Made by a program: the position numbers and the translations under genes
Assembly (NCBI GenBank): GCA_013398295.1
Contig: VZSF01000662.1
Span: 58,477-122,476 of the forward strand
DNA from: Chionis minor
Taxonomy: Eukaryota; Chordata; Aves; Charadriiformes; Chionididae
Length of the DNA: 64,000 nt
Direction: 5' to 3'
In this document: positions 57,001 to 61,600 of the stretch, in pieces
Numbering within the stretch: the first letter of the stretch is position 1
How the letters are laid out: every line of letters starts with the position of its first letter
Notes under the pieces: generated by a model
Told to the model about the DNA's origin: nothing
What the model saw: only the letters and a program-made list of their open reading frames with translations
The model's database searches: none

Positions 57001-58696
57001 GGGTTTTTAAAAGAGCGTTTTGGGCTCCTTTTCTCTGTGCCCAGCCACGTGTCACGTGGCTGTGGAGCACTTTGGGTGCCTCTGGGGATGAAAATATTTG
57101 ATCAGCGTGTTTGTTTATTTGCATTTTGGGCCCGATCCTGCTCAGCCCTGAGTTTCTTTGAAAGTCTGTGAGGAATGAGGGCAAAGTCAACCTTCTCTGG
57201 TCAAGTAGCTGTGTCCTGAATGCCTCTGCTGGTTGTCTACAGATACAGAAAGCCATCTGAGCTGCTGTGCTGGCCAGCTCGTATTATTGCCCCTCTATTC
57301 AGCACTGGTGAGGCCACAGCTCGAGTGCTGTGTTCAGTTTTGGGCACCGCAGTATCGGAGGGACATTGAGGTGCTGGAGCGTGTCCAGAGAAGGGCAACG
57401 GAGCTGGTGAGGGGTCTGGAGAACAAGTCTTATGAGGAGTAGCTGAGAGAGTTGGGATTGTTCAGCCTGGAGAAGAGAAGGTTGAGGGGAGACCTTCTCA
57501 CTCTCTACAACTCCCTGAAAGGAGGGTGTAGCCAGGTGGGGGTCAGTCTCTTCTCCCAAGTAACAAGCAACAGGACAAGGAGAAATGGCCTCAAGTTGTG
57601 CCAGGGGAGGTTTAGGTTGGATATTAGAAAGAACTTCTTTACCGAAAGGATTATCAGGCATTGGAACAGGCTGCCCAGGGCAGTGGTGGAATCGCCATCC
57701 CTGGAGGTATTTAAAAGCCGGGCGGACGTGGTGCTGAGGGACATGGGTTAGGGGTGGTTTAGCAGCGTTAGGTTTATGGTTTGACTCAATGATCTTGAAG
57801 GTCTCTTCCAACCCAAGTGATTCTGTGATTCTGTATTCAATGTCAGCAAGAGATTATGTCTGTACAGATGTTATTAAGCAGAATGTAACAGTAAGGAAAC
57901 CTCTGGATTTCTATAGCACAGCAAACCGCCACAGGCAAAAATAAGAGGACTACTGCATTGCCTTCTGGCTCTGCCACGTTTGCTGCCACCATGGCCACCA
58001 AACGGTTGGCGAGGGGAAGGCAGCTTTCCCTGGTGAGCTTAAAACTCCTTGTCCCTGAGCAGAAGGGGACAACATGTCTCCACTCGCATTTGAGCTGCGC
58101 TTTACTGCGTGCCAGCGGAGAAACAGGGTGGGTGGAGAGTCCCGAGGTTGCCCTGCAGCTGCCACGCTGCCCGCGAGGGTCCTGGTTTGCCGTGGGGCCG
58201 CCTAGTGCTGCCCCCCAAGTCTCGACAGCCTTTCCAGGCTGCAGCTTTCCCGGCTCAGGTGTGGTCCCAGGGCGATACGAGGCTGCAGCCAACCTTGAGC
58301 TGCTGGCTGCGCTGGGTTTCCGCCTGCTCCCCGGCGAGCGGCAGCAGCCTGCAGGAATGGCGATGGGTGTTTGCTCTGCTGCGAGCATGCAGAAGATAAA
58401 TGATCGAGTCAAAGGCACTGATGGAGATGAATCCTGCCCCATCAGAGCAAAGTGCTCCAAGTAGGATGTTCTCTGGTGGCCGTTTAGACTCAGGGCAGAG
58501 CATCTTTGCTTTTCCTCATGTGAGCCTGGTTTTTTCTCCCTTAATTTTGTTTTTTTTCTCCTCTTAATTCTGCAGAAAGCATTCAACGCCCTGTGCCACA
58601 GCACGCACTTGTACGGCCGGAGGCTGGTCTTGGAGTGGGCAGACACGGAGGAGACAGTGGAGGCCCTGAGACGGAAAACGGCGGATCATTTCCACG
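3510..58696 (+). CDS. RBM19, RNA-binding motif protein 19 (23 of about 24 coding exons)
   Basis: RBM19 is the vertebrate counterpart of yeast Mrd1, a nucleolar protein of the small-subunit processome that binds pre-rRNA and is needed for the early cleavages leading to 18S rRNA. The hand-joined exons give 923 codons plus one base. The human protein has 960 residues, so only the short C-terminal tail is missing. Six RRMs are visible at about residues 3-78, 304-375, 412-490, 596-668, 725-806 and 828-908. RNP2/RNP1 cores can be read, for example LIVKNL and FGFIGY in RRM1 and ILVRNI and FGFVDF in RRM6. Acidic/serine and lysine-rich linkers separate RRM1 from RRM2, and a run of 13 glutamates precedes RRM5. 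All exon phases match. Intron 7 has a GC donor. The start codon is chosen because it gives the conserved [12 protein letters not shown] beginning. The identification is firm and the exact ends of a few exons are nearly so. Confidence 0.96.
3546..4222 (+). other. RBM19 intron 1
   Basis: The intron as assembled is 677 bases and is interrupted by an N at 3761. The second copy of the 175-bp duplicate (3762-3936) lies inside it, so its true length is uncertain. Its second half is the parent or sister of the decayed copy at 2130-2563. Confidence 0.7.
3762..3936. repeat. 175-bp direct duplicate, copy 2, with 85-bp internal repeat
   Basis: This appears identical to 3011-3185. Inside it CACCATGCTGTGGTTGAACT at 3821 recurs with one change at 3906, a spacing of 85 bases. 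A related single unit is at about 2165-2200 in the decayed copy. A minisatellite-like locus is possible and would explain why the assembler failed here. Confidence 0.75.
4223..4405 (+). CDS. RBM19 coding exon 2 (RRM1)
   Basis: Sixty-one codons (residues 13-73) carry most of RRM1, from [14 protein letters not shown] to the last strand. The RNP1 core is KFGFIGYK at about residues 43-50. The acceptor is TTACCAG and the donor ACA|GTGAGT, with phase 0 at both ends. A degenerate copy of the start of this exon is at 2491. Confidence 0.97.
4406..4983 (+). other. RBM19 intron 2, nothing else seen
   Basis: A 578-base GT-AG intron with no recognisable repeat or RNA gene. Confidence 0.8.
4984..5115 (+). 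CDS. RBM19 coding exon 3
   Basis: Forty-four codons (residues 74-117) finish RRM1 (VELCKSFGD) and continue into the lysine- and alanine-rich linker ([13 protein letters not shown]). The acceptor is TTTTCAG and the donor AAG|GTGAGT, phase 0. Confidence 0.96.
5346..5384 (+). CDS. RBM19 coding exon 4 (micro-exon)
   Basis: Thirteen codons, [13 protein letters not shown], give a lysine-rich stretch that could serve as a nuclear or nucleolar localisation signal. The acceptor is TCCTAG and the donor GAG|GTGAGT. At 39 bases it is the second smallest coding exon seen here. Confidence 0.9.
5385..5969 (+). other. RBM19 intron 4, nothing else seen
   Basis: A 585-base intron, T-rich toward its 3' end, without a recognisable repeat. 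Confidence 0.8.
5970..6183 (+). CDS. RBM19 coding exon 5 (linker)
   Basis: This exon covers residues 131-201, from [15 protein letters not shown] through the conserved [14 protein letters not shown] to a glutamate-rich end. The serine/acidic patch looks like a casein kinase 2 substrate region. The donor is AAAG|GTACC, weaker than average, leaving phase 1. Confidence 0.94.
6184..7303 (+). other. RBM19 intron 5, nothing else seen
   Basis: A 1,120-base intron. No repeat family, RNA gene or conserved-looking block is recognised. Confidence 0.75.
7304..7572 (+). CDS. RBM19 coding exon 6 (acidic/serine linker)
   Basis: Two bases complete the split alanine codon, followed by 89 codons (to residue 291). 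It includes the conserved [11 protein letters not shown] motif, then a serine run and glutamate-rich stretches, ending lysine-rich. The region is low-complexity and likely disordered. The donor is GAG|GTATAG, phase 0. Confidence 0.94.
7573..8095 (+). other. RBM19 intron 6, nothing else seen
   Basis: A 523-base intron with a strong polypyrimidine tract (about 8040-8095) before the acceptor. Confidence 0.8.
8096..8170 (+). CDS. RBM19 coding exon 7 (start of RRM2)
   Basis: Twenty-five codons (residues 292-316) begin RRM2 with [14 protein letters not shown]. The donor is GAG|GCAAGC, a GC donor. No GT gives a continuous RRM2, and joining at GC restores ...NITEQKIHEFF, matching the family. Reading past the junction meets a TAA at 8204-8206. 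Confidence 0.92.
8171..8425 (+). other. RBM19 intron 7, GC-AG type
   Basis: A 255-base intron beginning GCAAGC and ending TGCAG. The donor otherwise matches consensus (AG before the junction, A-A-G after GC), as expected for GC-AG introns spliced by the major spliceosome. Confidence 0.88.
8426..8504 (+). CDS. RBM19 coding exon 8 (RRM2)
   Basis: Residues 317-342 ([20 protein letters not shown]...) form the middle of RRM2. The LKPVAIRI strand is strongly conserved. The donor is AGAG|GTAATG, phase 1. Confidence 0.95.
8505..9260 (+). other. RBM19 intron 8, nothing else seen
   Basis: A 756-base intron with no recognisable repeat or RNA gene. Confidence 0.78.
9261..9332 (+). CDS. RBM19 coding exon 9 (RRM2 RNP1)
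   Basis: The exon supplies [20 protein letters not shown], where CIFVDL is the RNP1-like strand of RRM2. The acceptor is CCAAG and the donor ATAG|GTAAGG, phase 1. It is 72 bases long. Confidence 0.94.
9333..10023 (+). other. RBM19 intron 9, nothing else seen
   Basis: A 691-base intron without recognisable elements. Confidence 0.78.
10024..10227 (+). CDS. RBM19 coding exon 10 (end RRM2, start RRM3)
   Basis: It starts by completing an aspartate codon (Y-I-D-GRCVEV, where human has glycine at the split position), finishes RRM2, and passes a basic then acidic linker ([15 protein letters not shown]). RRM3 begins with [20 protein letters not shown], with RNP2 core LFVRNL. The donor is TACG|GTAAGT, phase 1. 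Confidence 0.95.
10228..11041 (+). other. RBM19 intron 10, nothing else seen
   Basis: An 814-base intron with no recognisable repeat or RNA gene. Confidence 0.78.
11042..11172 (+). CDS. RBM19 coding exon 11 (RRM3)
   Basis: It encodes [19 protein letters not shown] and the RNP1 strand GFAFITYMF, then the second helix [12 protein letters not shown]. It is highly conserved with the mammalian protein. The donor is CAG|GTATGG, phase 0 at the end. Confidence 0.97.
11173..11570 (+). other. RBM19 intron 11, nothing else seen
   Basis: A 398-base intron. Confidence 0.8.
11571..11692 (+). CDS. RBM19 coding exon 12
   Basis: [15 protein letters not shown] closes RRM3. A charged, serine-rich linker with [16 protein letters not shown] follows. 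The acceptor is CTTCTAG and the donor CCAG|GTACAG, phase 2. Confidence 0.94.
11693..12456 (+). other. RBM19 intron 12, nothing else seen
   Basis: A 764-base intron without recognised elements. Confidence 0.78.
12457..12553 (+). CDS. RBM19 coding exon 13
   Basis: It encodes [20 protein letters not shown] and [12 protein letters not shown], a conserved block between RRM3 and RRM4 characteristic of the RBM19/Mrd1 family. The donor is CAT|GTGAGT, phase 0. Confidence 0.96.
12554..12972 (+). other. RBM19 intron 13, nothing else seen
   Basis: A 419-base intron. Confidence 0.8.
12973..13083 (+). CDS. RBM19 coding exon 14
   Basis: Thirty-seven codons ([20 protein letters not shown] and the rest, ending DSFSQ) complete the family-specific block before RRM4. 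Phase is 0 on both sides; the donor is CAG|GTGAGG. Confidence 0.96.
13084..13546 (+). other. RBM19 intron 14, nothing else seen
   Basis: A 463-base intron. Confidence 0.8.
13547..13747 (+). CDS. RBM19 coding exon 15 (RRM4)
   Basis: Sixty-seven codons (residues 589-655) carry most of RRM4: RNP2 core [19 protein letters not shown], and [15 protein letters not shown] in the RNP1 position, where the usual aromatic residues are partly replaced. That divergent RNP1 is typical of RRM4 in this family. The donor is AAG|GTGAGC, phase 0. Confidence 0.96.
13748..14160 (+). other. RBM19 intron 15, nothing else seen
   Basis: A 413-base intron. Confidence 0.8.
14161..14278 (+). CDS. RBM19 coding exon 16
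   Basis: [16 protein letters not shown] closes RRM4, and a charged linker follows. The mammalian linker here is longer, so some length difference is likely. The donor is CCTG|GTAAGA, phase 1. Confidence 0.93.
14279..17002 (+). other. RBM19 intron 16
   Basis: A 2,724-base intron holding one CR1 fragment on the plus strand near 16360-16526. The rest shows no recognisable gene or RNA. Confidence 0.78.
16360..16526 (+). mobile_element. CR1 LINE 3' fragment in intron 16
   Basis: The phrases CTGGGTTGCCCAGGGAAGCT, CCATCCCTGGAGATGTTCAA, GGCCAGGTTGGATGAGGCTT and TTAAGGTTCCTTCCAACCCA are hallmarks of the 3' end of avian CR1. The copy is heavily 5' truncated and ends at a decayed ATTCT tail. It is older or from a different subfamily than the copies at 46749 and 57240. 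Confidence 0.85.
17003..17148 (+). CDS. RBM19 coding exon 17 (polyglutamate, start of RRM5)
   Basis: It encodes [13 protein letters not shown], then 13 glutamates (17041-17079, mixed GAA/GAG codons), then [20 protein letters not shown], the start of RRM5 with RNP2 core LFIKNL. The human protein also has a glutamate run here. The donor is GAG|GTGAGC, phase 0. Confidence 0.95.
17149..18481 (+). other. RBM19 intron 17
   Basis: A 1,333-base intron with a short GT repeat at 18284-18302. Otherwise nothing recognised. Confidence 0.78.
18284..18302. repeat. (GT)n microsatellite
   Basis: An uninterrupted run of about nine GT units in intron 17. Confidence 0.9.
18482..18542 (+). CDS. RBM19 coding exon 18 (RRM5)
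   Basis: Twenty codons plus one base: [20 protein letters not shown], the loop and second strand of RRM5. The acceptor is TTGCAG and the donor GCAG|GTACTC, phase 1. Confidence 0.94.
18543..20079 (+). other. RBM19 intron 18
   Basis: A 1,537-base intron. It contains a weak box C/D snoRNA-like arrangement at 18846-18932 (see findings) and nothing else recognised. Confidence 0.75.
20080..20159 (+). CDS. RBM19 coding exon 19 (RRM5 RNP1)
   Basis: It encodes [20 protein letters not shown] and KALRRLQ. GFGFVEY is a classical RNP1. The donor is CAG|GTAAGC, phase 0. Confidence 0.96.
20160..21491 (+). other. RBM19 intron 19, nothing else seen
   Basis: A 1,332-base intron ending in a long pyrimidine tract with C- and T-runs (21430-21490). 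Confidence 0.78.
21492..21547 (+). CDS. RBM19 coding exon 20
   Basis: [18 protein letters not shown] closes RRM5. The acceptor is CTTCTAG and the donor TCAG|GTAAAG, phase 2. It is 56 bases long. Confidence 0.94.
21548..22994 (+). other. RBM19 intron 20
   Basis: A 1,447-base, AT-rich intron with two A-runs at 22594-22610 and 22661-22676. No repeat family or RNA gene is recognised. Confidence 0.75.
22995..23111 (+). CDS. RBM19 coding exon 21 (start of RRM6)
   Basis: It encodes [20 protein letters not shown], a basic linker, then [19 protein letters not shown], the RNP2 and first helix of RRM6. The donor is TCAG|GTAGGA, phase 2. The next exon is 27.7 kb away. Confidence 0.96.
23431..23454. repeat. 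(ATTTT)n simple repeat
   Basis: Between four and five tandem units of ATTTT at the start of intron 21. Confidence 0.9.
25651..25677. repeat. Perfect hairpin: 11-bp arms, 5-base loop
   Basis: ATACATACACA, loop TTTTA, TGTGTATGTAT. The arms are perfectly complementary and consist of alternating purine-pyrimidine sequence. It sits at the start of an AT-rich cluster (25640-25800) that also holds a tandem pair of 20-bp units. Confidence 0.85.
25756..25795. repeat. Tandem pair of 20-bp AT-rich units
   Basis: GGAAATAAGGATATATATTT is followed directly by GGAAATAAGGGTATGTATTT, which differs at two positions. Partial inverted matches occur just upstream (TATTTCCAAATATAT). Confidence 0.8.
26860..27560. 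promoter_or_regulatory. Candidate conserved non-coding element, AT-rich island
   Basis: After GC-rich, CpG-containing surroundings the sequence becomes AT-rich but complex, with no repeat family visible. It contains TAAT-type homeodomain cores, TCATGAATATTAAAAATAAG (MEF2-like) and several TTTAAA/AATTA words. This composition is typical of developmental enhancers, but I cannot test conservation, so the call is tentative. Confidence 0.3.
27880..28330. promoter_or_regulatory. Candidate conserved non-coding element
   Basis: A second complex AT-rich block includes TTGACAAAGACATGGCATTT, GATTAGGAGAAAACAGATCT and ATTATAATAAAGTGTAGTTA. It has no coding frame and no recognised repeat. The regulatory role is inferred from composition only. 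Confidence 0.3.
28456..28473. repeat. A18 homopolymer
   Basis: A run of 18 A in intron 21. Confidence 0.95.
30869..30869. other. Single-base assembly gap in G-run
   Basis: An N ends a run of about 15 G (30854-30868), pointing to homopolymer read failure rather than a join. Confidence 0.9.
36010..36016. other. 7-base assembly gap in T-run
   Basis: Seven N lie inside a long T-rich tract (about 35980-36033). The true length of the tract is unknown. Confidence 0.95.
38090..38260. promoter_or_regulatory. Candidate non-coding element
   Basis: A low-repeat block with TTGTTTTTGAAACAAGCTGA (a short internal inverted repeat TTGTTT/AAACAA), TTTTAGCATAACTTATTTTT and flanking unique sequence. The evidence is composition only. 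Confidence 0.2.
39980..40150. promoter_or_regulatory. Candidate non-coding element, A-rich
   Basis: An A-rich unique segment with repeated TTTAAA and TTAAAC words and an AATAATAATTAG end. No repeat family is recognised. It adjoins the TAAT-rich block at 40215. Confidence 0.25.
40215..40390. promoter_or_regulatory. Cluster of homeodomain-like TAAT cores
   Basis: Within about 175 bases there are at least five TAATT/TAATG-type cores (CCTAATTGCGTAATTAC, CCCTAATTATG, CCTAATTACTG, CCTAATGACTAATTT). A dense set in unique sequence resembles a homeodomain-responsive enhancer. Function is inferred. Confidence 0.3.
40389..40451 (+). mobile_element. Relic of a LINE reverse-transcriptase frame
   Basis: One frame reads [20 protein letters not shown] then stop. 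This resembles the conserved reverse-transcriptase phrase (D-F-x-K-A-F-D-x-V-P-H-x-x-L-L-x-K) of non-LTR retrotransposons. Only about 60 bases are recognisable and the flanks show no further match, so it is an old fragment whose family I cannot name. Confidence 0.5.
44124..44145. repeat. (GAT)7 microsatellite
   Basis: Seven tandem GAT units with a further partial unit, in intron 21. Confidence 0.92.
44250..44400. promoter_or_regulatory. Candidate non-coding element
   Basis: A unique AT-rich block containing CATTAGCTTGAATTATCCAC and TTGTAATGGGATTAGC. The latter joins a TAAT core to GGATTA, the core recognised by OTX/bicoid-type homeodomains. The evidence is composition and motif only. Confidence 0.3.
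45925..46075. promoter_or_regulatory. Candidate non-coding element
   Basis: A unique block with AATAGCAATATAATGTCC, TATAATTAGGAGGCAAAGGA and GATATAATTACAATCCC, unlike the GC-rich flanks. No repeat or coding frame is recognised. Role is inferred. Confidence 0.28.
46749..47263 (-). mobile_element. CR1 LINE, 5'-truncated, in intron 21
   Basis: On the minus strand the frame encodes the C-terminal part of CR1 reverse transcriptase ([20 protein letters not shown], ..., [27 protein letters not shown], stop), followed by the typical 3' UTR ending AAGGTCTCTTCCAACCCAAG and an octamer tail at 46749-46770. The coding part is open to its natural stop but is only a fragment with no endonuclease or catalytic core, so the copy is dead. 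By eye it is about 90% identical to the copy at 57240 in the last 240 bases. Confidence 0.95.
47264..49429 (+). other. Intron 21 unique sequence after CR1, nothing recognised
   Basis: GC-rich sequence with no recognised repeat. A minus-strand frame runs on from the CR1 copy into this DNA by chance and is not a gene. Confidence 0.6.
49430..49720. promoter_or_regulatory. Candidate conserved non-coding element
   Basis: A complex, repeat-free block (for example GTCATGCTGCCAGTGCACCA, TATATCATTTCACGAGAGCG and TTTATGGCCTTTACTGTGTT, then AAATAAAATAACACATCT) stands out against very GC-rich neighbours. It lies about 1.1 kb upstream of exon 22. Regulatory function is inferred from texture only. Confidence 0.33.
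50826..50931 (+). CDS. RBM19 coding exon 22 (RRM6 RNP1)
   Basis: It encodes [20 protein letters not shown], then [24 protein letters not shown] is the RNP1 core of RRM6. The acceptor is ATCCACAG and the donor AAG|GTGAGA; it enters in phase 2 and leaves in phase 0. It is isolated between a 27.7 kb and a 7.6 kb intron, with CR1 copies in opposite orientations on the two sides. Confidence 0.97.
51700..51728. repeat. Short inverted repeat
   Basis: TTTGGTTAA, spacer AGTTTTGCG, TTAACCAAA: nine perfectly paired bases on each arm. It may be chance. Confidence 0.6.
51729..51960. promoter_or_regulatory. Candidate non-coding element
   Basis: An AT-rich unique block (TATCTTGACATTTTTGCAAT, CAAAATATTCCATAACATAT, GGGGATTGTAATTGTAGCC) with no recognised repeat, in intron 22 about 0.8 kb after exon 22. 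Inference from composition. Confidence 0.28.
52280..52390 (+). mobile_element. Possible ancient interspersed-repeat tail
   Basis: The phrases CGCAAGGGACTATTAGATCA and GACCTCCTGTATAACACAG resemble, from memory, a tail sequence common in turtle and crocodile genomes. The match is short and the family name uncertain. Confidence 0.35.
53085..53230. promoter_or_regulatory. Candidate conserved non-coding element with forkhead-like site
   Basis: A unique block after a T-rich tract. It contains ATTGTAAACATGGACATAAT, in which TGTAAACA is the forkhead core, plus TTTATTGCTAAGTGAAATGA. No repeat or coding frame is recognised. Confidence 0.32.
54060..54300. promoter_or_regulatory. Candidate non-coding element
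   Basis: A unique AT-rich block with CAGATTAATTGCAGTTAAGG, TATTTTTGAACTATTAACTG and AAAATACATCTGGTCTCC. Composition contrasts with the CpG-rich flanks. Inference only. Confidence 0.28.
55574..55574. other. Single-base assembly gap after C-run
   Basis: One N follows a run of eight C and an A. It is a local read problem in intron 22. Confidence 0.9.
56280..56400. promoter_or_regulatory. Candidate non-coding element
   Basis: A unique block containing GTGTTTATTTAAGCCAACAC, CTAATTGGATACCATTCCAA (CATTCCA is a TEAD-type core) and CAAATAAAAACAG. Composition and motif evidence only. Confidence 0.28.
57240..57837 (+). mobile_element. CR1 LINE, 5'-truncated, in intron 22
   Basis: The plus-strand frame encodes the CR1 reverse-transcriptase C-terminus ([40 protein letters not shown], ..., VVLRDMG, stop at about 57750) and then the 3' UTR with the octamer tail GATTCTGTGATTCTGT. 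One in-frame TAG at 57440-57442 breaks the coding part. It is a dead fragment. It lies opposite in orientation to the copy at 46749 and covers all of that copy's length. Confidence 0.95.
58576..58696 (+). CDS. RBM19 coding exon 23 (end of RRM6)
   Basis: Forty codons plus one base: [40 protein letters not shown]. This closes RRM6 and leads toward the C-terminal tail. The acceptor is TTCTGCAG and the donor CACG|GTAACG, phase 1. The final exon, expected to begin by completing this split codon and to encode a basic then acidic tail, is not found in the window. Confidence 0.95.
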
Positions 58697-61600
58697 GTAA
58701 CGTAGCAGCATCCTTCTGGCCTGTCGATACCGCCCCGGCTGGCGCCGGCCCATCTGGCACACGCTGCCCGTCCACGCCAGCCCTTTCCCCGCCGCTGCTG
58801 CCGGCTCGCCGGGGCTGGCAGGTAGATGCTGGATCCCGAGGATGGAAGCGCAGGGGGAAGCAGGAGGCATCCAGGCTTTGTCTGGCAGCCCTCTGTCTGC
58901 ACGTGAGCCGCTTAACTCTCCGTGTGCCGGCATTGCCGAGGCACCTCGAGGCCACCTGCAACGCTTCTCCTCTGTTCTCCTGCACCTTAGGATGCTCCGT
59001 AGTTAGGGACGGGCTCAGTGCGCTCAGCACAGGGATTTAAAAAAGATAAATAATTCAGCCACCGGTTGAGATGCGGAGAGGGGCTGTTTGGACGAGGTGC
59101 CCGAGAATGACAGCTCCGCAGATAACAGCACTGCAGGCTGCTATTGACAGCCATCGACAGGCACAAATGCATTGCTTGGCAAATATTTATGTAGGAAAAG
59201 CTCCCCCGGGCCGGTGGGCTAAGCTGGAGATCAATGCTCTTCCTCCTGCATCACCTCTCCATCCTCCATGACGTGCCCATCGCCCCGGGGCGGGGGTTGG
59301 CATAAGGAGTTCTGGGGCTGCGTGTCGCAATCCCCGGTGATGGAAAAGCAGCAAATCTGGCTTATTTAGTGAACGTGACTCCAGCGGGACGTGGCCTTGT
59401 GTTTGTGAAGCGGTGTGCGCGTCGCCATTGACCGCAGGCTGGGGAAGCTGCAGTTTGGTGGTGGAAGGGCTGAGGGTGGGTACCGGGCGGAACGGTGTGG
59501 AGCAAAGTGCCATGTGCTGGGATCTAAGGGCTGATCTCCCAACACGGTGCCAAAAAGGGCACCGAAAGGGGCGCAGCGGCGTCCGGGTGTATGCGATGGC
59601 CTGGGCGCAGAGCTGCGCTGCGCTGCCGGGGGCGCGCGGGAGGCAGCAGGGAGGGCAGGCACTGCTTGGGGGATGGATGTGCCCACCCAGAACCCGGCGC
59701 TGGAGCTGGGGGACACGTCGTACTAGACCCCAGTAAGGTGAATCTCCAGCCAGGTGGAGAAGGCAGCGAGTGTGATGTTTTGTACACCCTATTTTATATT
59801 CGGGATCTCCTTTCTCCCTTTCTGCTCTGCTCAGTCTAGGGGGAGAAAATAGCCTTGGCTTTATGGTAACCACAGACTTGCAGCAGATGCTGGCTGCTGC
59901 CTGCAAGCTCTGTCACCTCCCCGTCTTCCCCAGGCTCAGCTTGCTTCCCAATTTCTGTCTGCGCCTGCTCCAGCCTCCTTGTCCAGAGTCTTCCTCGCCG
60001 AGGTGGGGGCTCCGGGAGAGCGGCAGAAGAGCATTTTCACGTCCCAGGAGGGAGGGAGGCAGCCGTGATGCTGCGGTGGCTCCAGGAGCAAGGTTATCGC
60101 TCCCCATCTTGAGGGACCGGACATGGGATTGAAGGCGGCAGTCGTCTCCGCGCCTCCAGCCCGTCTCGAGGGGAGAGAAATAACATCCAATGACTTCAGC
60201 CCTGTCTGGTGCACACGCGCGTCCTCCGCTGCGAAACTGCTGGTAGCTAATCCTGCGGCAGAGCGGGATCTGCCAGAAGCGGATCTCCATAACAAAGCCC
60301 ATCCAGGGGCACGCTAGCGGGCACTGGGAGCTGGCTGCTGCCTGGGACCGGCTCTCAGCCTCTCCACACCGCACTGGCAGGCGGGAGTTTCACGTTCAGG
60401 TGGTATTTTATTTCTTTGGGAAGCGCCCTCTCCTGATTTCGAGGCTGGGGGTGTGCAGATAGTGGTAAAGAGGGACAAACTGCTGCTCCCACTCTGCCGT
60501 CAGCCTCCGTGGAGATGCTCTTTCGTGTTTTCCCCCCAACGTTAGCCGGAGGCTGATTTTCCCGCGTGGAGCCGGGGTGGAGAGGATACAGAGCGCTCAC
60601 AGCGTTGCTGCCCTGCCCTGAATCCTCGCCACCCCTTCAGCCTACGGAAGCAGCCAGGCTGAGACCACACGTCTCATTTCACTGGTGATGTGGACTGGAT
60701 TCTGTTGATCAGAAAACAAGTCCACTTTTTCCTGCCAACAACCCATTTCCCCCCACTTTCCTCCTCTTCCCCACAAGGCGCAGGAGCAGCTCGGACATCC
60801 CTGCGTTGTTCATGGATGTCCCCATCAGTTTTCCTCTCCCACTTCGGCATGGGTGACTTGCGAGGGTCTTCCCACAGCTTTGCAGCTGCAGCGGTCAGGC
60901 CCCTCTGGTCCCTTATCTCAAGGCAGGAAGGGACCAACCTGGGGATGGGAGAGAAAAGGTAATTTTGCGTTCTTTAAGGCTCAGGAAATGGAGTCAAGAC
61001 TGAGGTCTCTGGGGTCTTCAACTGTTCTTTGCCACCAAAAGCCGCTACTGCTGCTGCCCTCACATTGCTCCTCAAGCCAAGCTCAGCCAGCAGCATCTGC
61101 AAAGCAGGACGTGGAGGCAGATGCCTTCAAACTACACAGTGCAGTAGATGGGGTGGGTCTTATTCCACCATCAGACTTAGCTTGTTTCTTGTTTCCTGCC
61201 CTAAATTCCTTTGCAGGGTTGAGCATTGCCATCCCACAGGAGTCTTTGTTCTTTTCTTTCCTTTCTCTGAAAGTCTTCTGTGATCCTTTTGGACCTGGAG
61301 ACCTCCAGCACCACAAGCCACCCGTGCTGTTTGGAGAGGCTGGTCTTGCTGTAGCGGCGCCGCGTGTTTGTATCAAGCTGTGTTGGCAGTGTGGTGCCAT
61401 TGGTACAGGGTGACAATGTGGCCTCTGCTGCTCCTGGCCCTTTTCCTGGTTATTCCGCAGGAATAAAAGCAACCCGAGAGCATGCCAAGGACTTTGCGCA
61501 TACCAGAAGCGGTGAGAGTGTTAAAGCAGGACAAAGGACTGCGACTGCCCATCTCACGGGGCTTTCAGACACTTTTCTCCCAAGTTTTATGCGATTGGAA

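Larger units (their letters stand above)
50932..58575 (+). other. RBM19 intron 22 (7.6 kb)
   Basis: It contains the CR1 copy at 57240-57837 (plus), a possible ancient repeat tail at 52280-52390, an N at 55574, and several AT-rich candidate elements listed separately. No other gene or RNA is recognised. Confidence 0.82.

Noticed and set aside
57843..58646. Minus-strand open frame of 267 codons
   Set aside because: It is antisense to exon 23 and intron 22 and resembles no family.
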